Below, one piece after another: positions 62,976-64,000 of a stretch of 64,000 nt of DNA. Below the pieces are notes generated by a model. The model was given only the letters and a program-made list of their open reading frames with translations, was not told the DNA's origin and did not search any database. Made by a program: the position numbers and the translations under genes. The stretch covers positions 2,604,001 through 2,668,000 of the forward strand of contig NZ_CP061947.1 of the NCBI RefSeq assembly GCF_014838715.1, written 5' to 3'. Within the stretch, counting starts at the first letter, position 1; each line of letters begins with the position of its first letter. This stretch comes from Algoriphagus sp. Y33. Lineage in GTDB: Bacteria > Bacteroidota > Bacteroidia > Cytophagales > Cyclobacteriaceae.

Positions 62976-64000
62976 ATGCTTTTCAATTCACTTGACTTTG
63001 CTGTTTTTTTACCGATAGTCTTTATCCTATATTGGTTTATTTTTAAAAATAGCCTGAAGTCGCAAAATCTCCTGATTGTAGCAGCAAGCTACTTTTTTTA
63101 TGGCTGGTGGGATTGGAGGTTTTTAGCATTGATAGCTTTCAGTACTTTGGTTGATTATATAATAGGGATACTGTTAGACAAAGTTGAAGCGCCCTTCCAA
63201 CGAAAAAGCCTGTTGGTTATGAGCCTGCTGGTGAATATTGGTTTTCTGGGTTTTTTCAAGTACTACAATTTCTTCCTTGATAATTTTAATACTGCTTTTA
63301 CAGTTATGGGCATGCCTATAAAAGCCAATTCCCTCTCTATTATTTTGCCTGTTGGAATTAGTTTTTACACTTTTCAAACTATGAGTTATTCTATAGATGT
63401 GTATAGAAAAAAACTGCGGGCGACTAGGGATTTGGTGGCCTTCTCAGCTTTCGTCAGTTTTTTCCCCCAGCTTGTAGCCGGGCCAATAGAGCGGGCAACC
63501 AATTTGCTTCCCCAGTTTTTCGAAGGGAGAAAGTTTGATTATTTACAGGCGAAGGACGGATTGCGACAGATTCTATGGGGATTGTTCAAGAAAGTTGTCA
63601 TCGCGGATAATTGTGCAGGGTTTGCAAATACAATATTCAATAACTCTTCAGACTATGAAGGCAGTACCTTGCTGCTTGGAGCTGTACTTTTTGCATTTCA
63701 GATTTATGGGGATTTTTCGGGTTATTCTGATATTGCCATAGGAACATCACGCTTATTCGGATTCAGTTTAATGCAGAATTTTGCGTTCCCTTATTTCTCC
63801 AGAGATATGGCAGAATTTTGGCGCCGGTGGCATATTTCACTTTCTACCTGGTTTAGAGATTATGTATATATTCCATTGGGTGGCAGTAAAGGAAGTAAAG
63901 GGCAACAGATAAGAAATATTTTCATCATATTCTTGATCAGTGGATTTTGGCATGGTGCCAATTGGACTTTTATAGTTTGGGGAGCACTGAATGCCGTTTA
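62976..64000 (+). CDS. MBOAT-family O-acyltransferase (AlgI-like), 3' end outside the window
   Basis: The first 341 codons of a multi-helix protein start MLFNSLDFAVFLPIVFILYW. Family marks include SYFFYGWWDWRFLAL, LPVGISFYTFQTMSYSIDVYR, FPQLVAGPIERA and FAFQIYGDFSGYSDIAIG. The conserved RRWHISLSTWFRDYVYIPLGG (H286) and the catalytic-type H326 in SGFWHGANW are also present. AlgI-like MBOAT enzymes acetylate exopolysaccharides or wall polymers at the inner membrane, usually with a partner SGNH/AlgJ-like protein that would lie beyond 64000. The reading frame has no stop before the window ends. Confidence 0.93.
   Translation, partial: MLFNSLDFAVFLPIVFILYWFIFKNSLKSQNLLIVAASYFFYGWWDWRFLALIAFSTLVDYIIGILLDKVEAPFQRKSLLVMSLLVNIGFLGFFKYYNFFLDNFNTAFTVMGMPIKANSLSIILPVGISFYTFQTMSYSIDVYRKKLRATRDLVAFSAFVSFFPQLVAGPIERATNLLPQFFEGRKFDYLQAKDGLRQILWGLFKKVVIADNCAGFANTIFNNSSDYEGSTLLLGAVLFAFQIYGDFSGYSDIAIGTSRLFGFSLMQNFAFPYFSRDMAEFWRRWHISLSTWFRDYVYIPLGGSKGSKGQQIRNIFIIFLISGFWHGANWTFIVWGALNAV

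Overview
The window reads as a chromosomal segment of a member of the Bacteroidota, most likely order Cytophagales and perhaps family Cyclobacteriaceae. Evidence: sigma-ECF/FecR/TonB-receptor units with an STN domain, a sigma/TPR/CHAT set, paired SpvB-like and RHS (DUF6443-type) giants, YHS, DoxX and HxlR proteins typical of the phylum, promoters of the TTG-N19-TAnnTTTG kind, and few Shine-Dalgarno sequences. The genus is inferred from gene content only.

Layout. 1-3100: a restriction-modification island with a HEPN-like protein, a C5-cytosine methyltransferase, a BsuBI/PstI-family endonuclease and a small hypothetical. 3113-6300: long hairpin-rich intergenic repeats (family A), an IS110-type insertion sequence with a candidate bridge-RNA region, and a truncated DUF1835 gene. 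6608-12191: a sigma/anti-sigma/TonB receptor/PepSY iron-uptake unit. 12290-13505: tandem family A repeats. 13559-16142: an SDR gene and a divergent NmrA/HxlR pair, apparently two gene cassettes separated by an attC-like palindrome. 16156-21130: a decayed zone with an IS110 relic, a Fic relic, an AbiE toxin-antitoxin pair (toxin 5' end frameshifted), a degenerate CRISPR remnant and a metallophosphoesterase. 21141-30603: secreted and surface proteins, then an ECF sigma factor, a TPR anti-sigma-like protein and a 1033-residue TPR-CHAT protein.

30604-37006: repeats, a second attC-like site, epoxide hydrolase with a broken YdeI-like gene, DinB, DoxX, Crp/Fnr, ATP-grasp and YHS genes, and a broken outer-membrane protein. 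37466-45765: a FecA-like receptor with a small partner, a sodium-dependent (NSS) transporter set, small hypotheticals and a BAAT-type hydrolase. 46109-50772: minus-strand accessory genes (BNR-like secreted protein, broken beta/gamma-crystallin, AlkD-like HEAT protein, frameshifted membrane protein), punctuated by family F repeats. 52033-61145: a two-gene SpvB/RHS polymorphic-toxin locus followed by a row of spare toxin-tip/immunity modules. The window ends inside an MBOAT O-acyltransferase.

The most notable system is the RHS locus. The resident RHS protein ends in a ParB-like tip with an immunity gene. It is followed by an orphan TNT-like NADase tip with its own putative immunity gene, and then by a third, frameshifted tip with a membrane immunity candidate. 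All three tips begin at the same in-frame nonamer GCCGCTAAG (Ala-Ala-Lys), which marks a probable exchange junction. Also notable are the decayed CRISPR remnant, the attC-like cassette boundaries, and two repeat families whose hairpins differ in sequence but keep base pairing. Several genes are broken by single-base indels, so either accessory-gene decay or residual sequencing error must be kept in mind.
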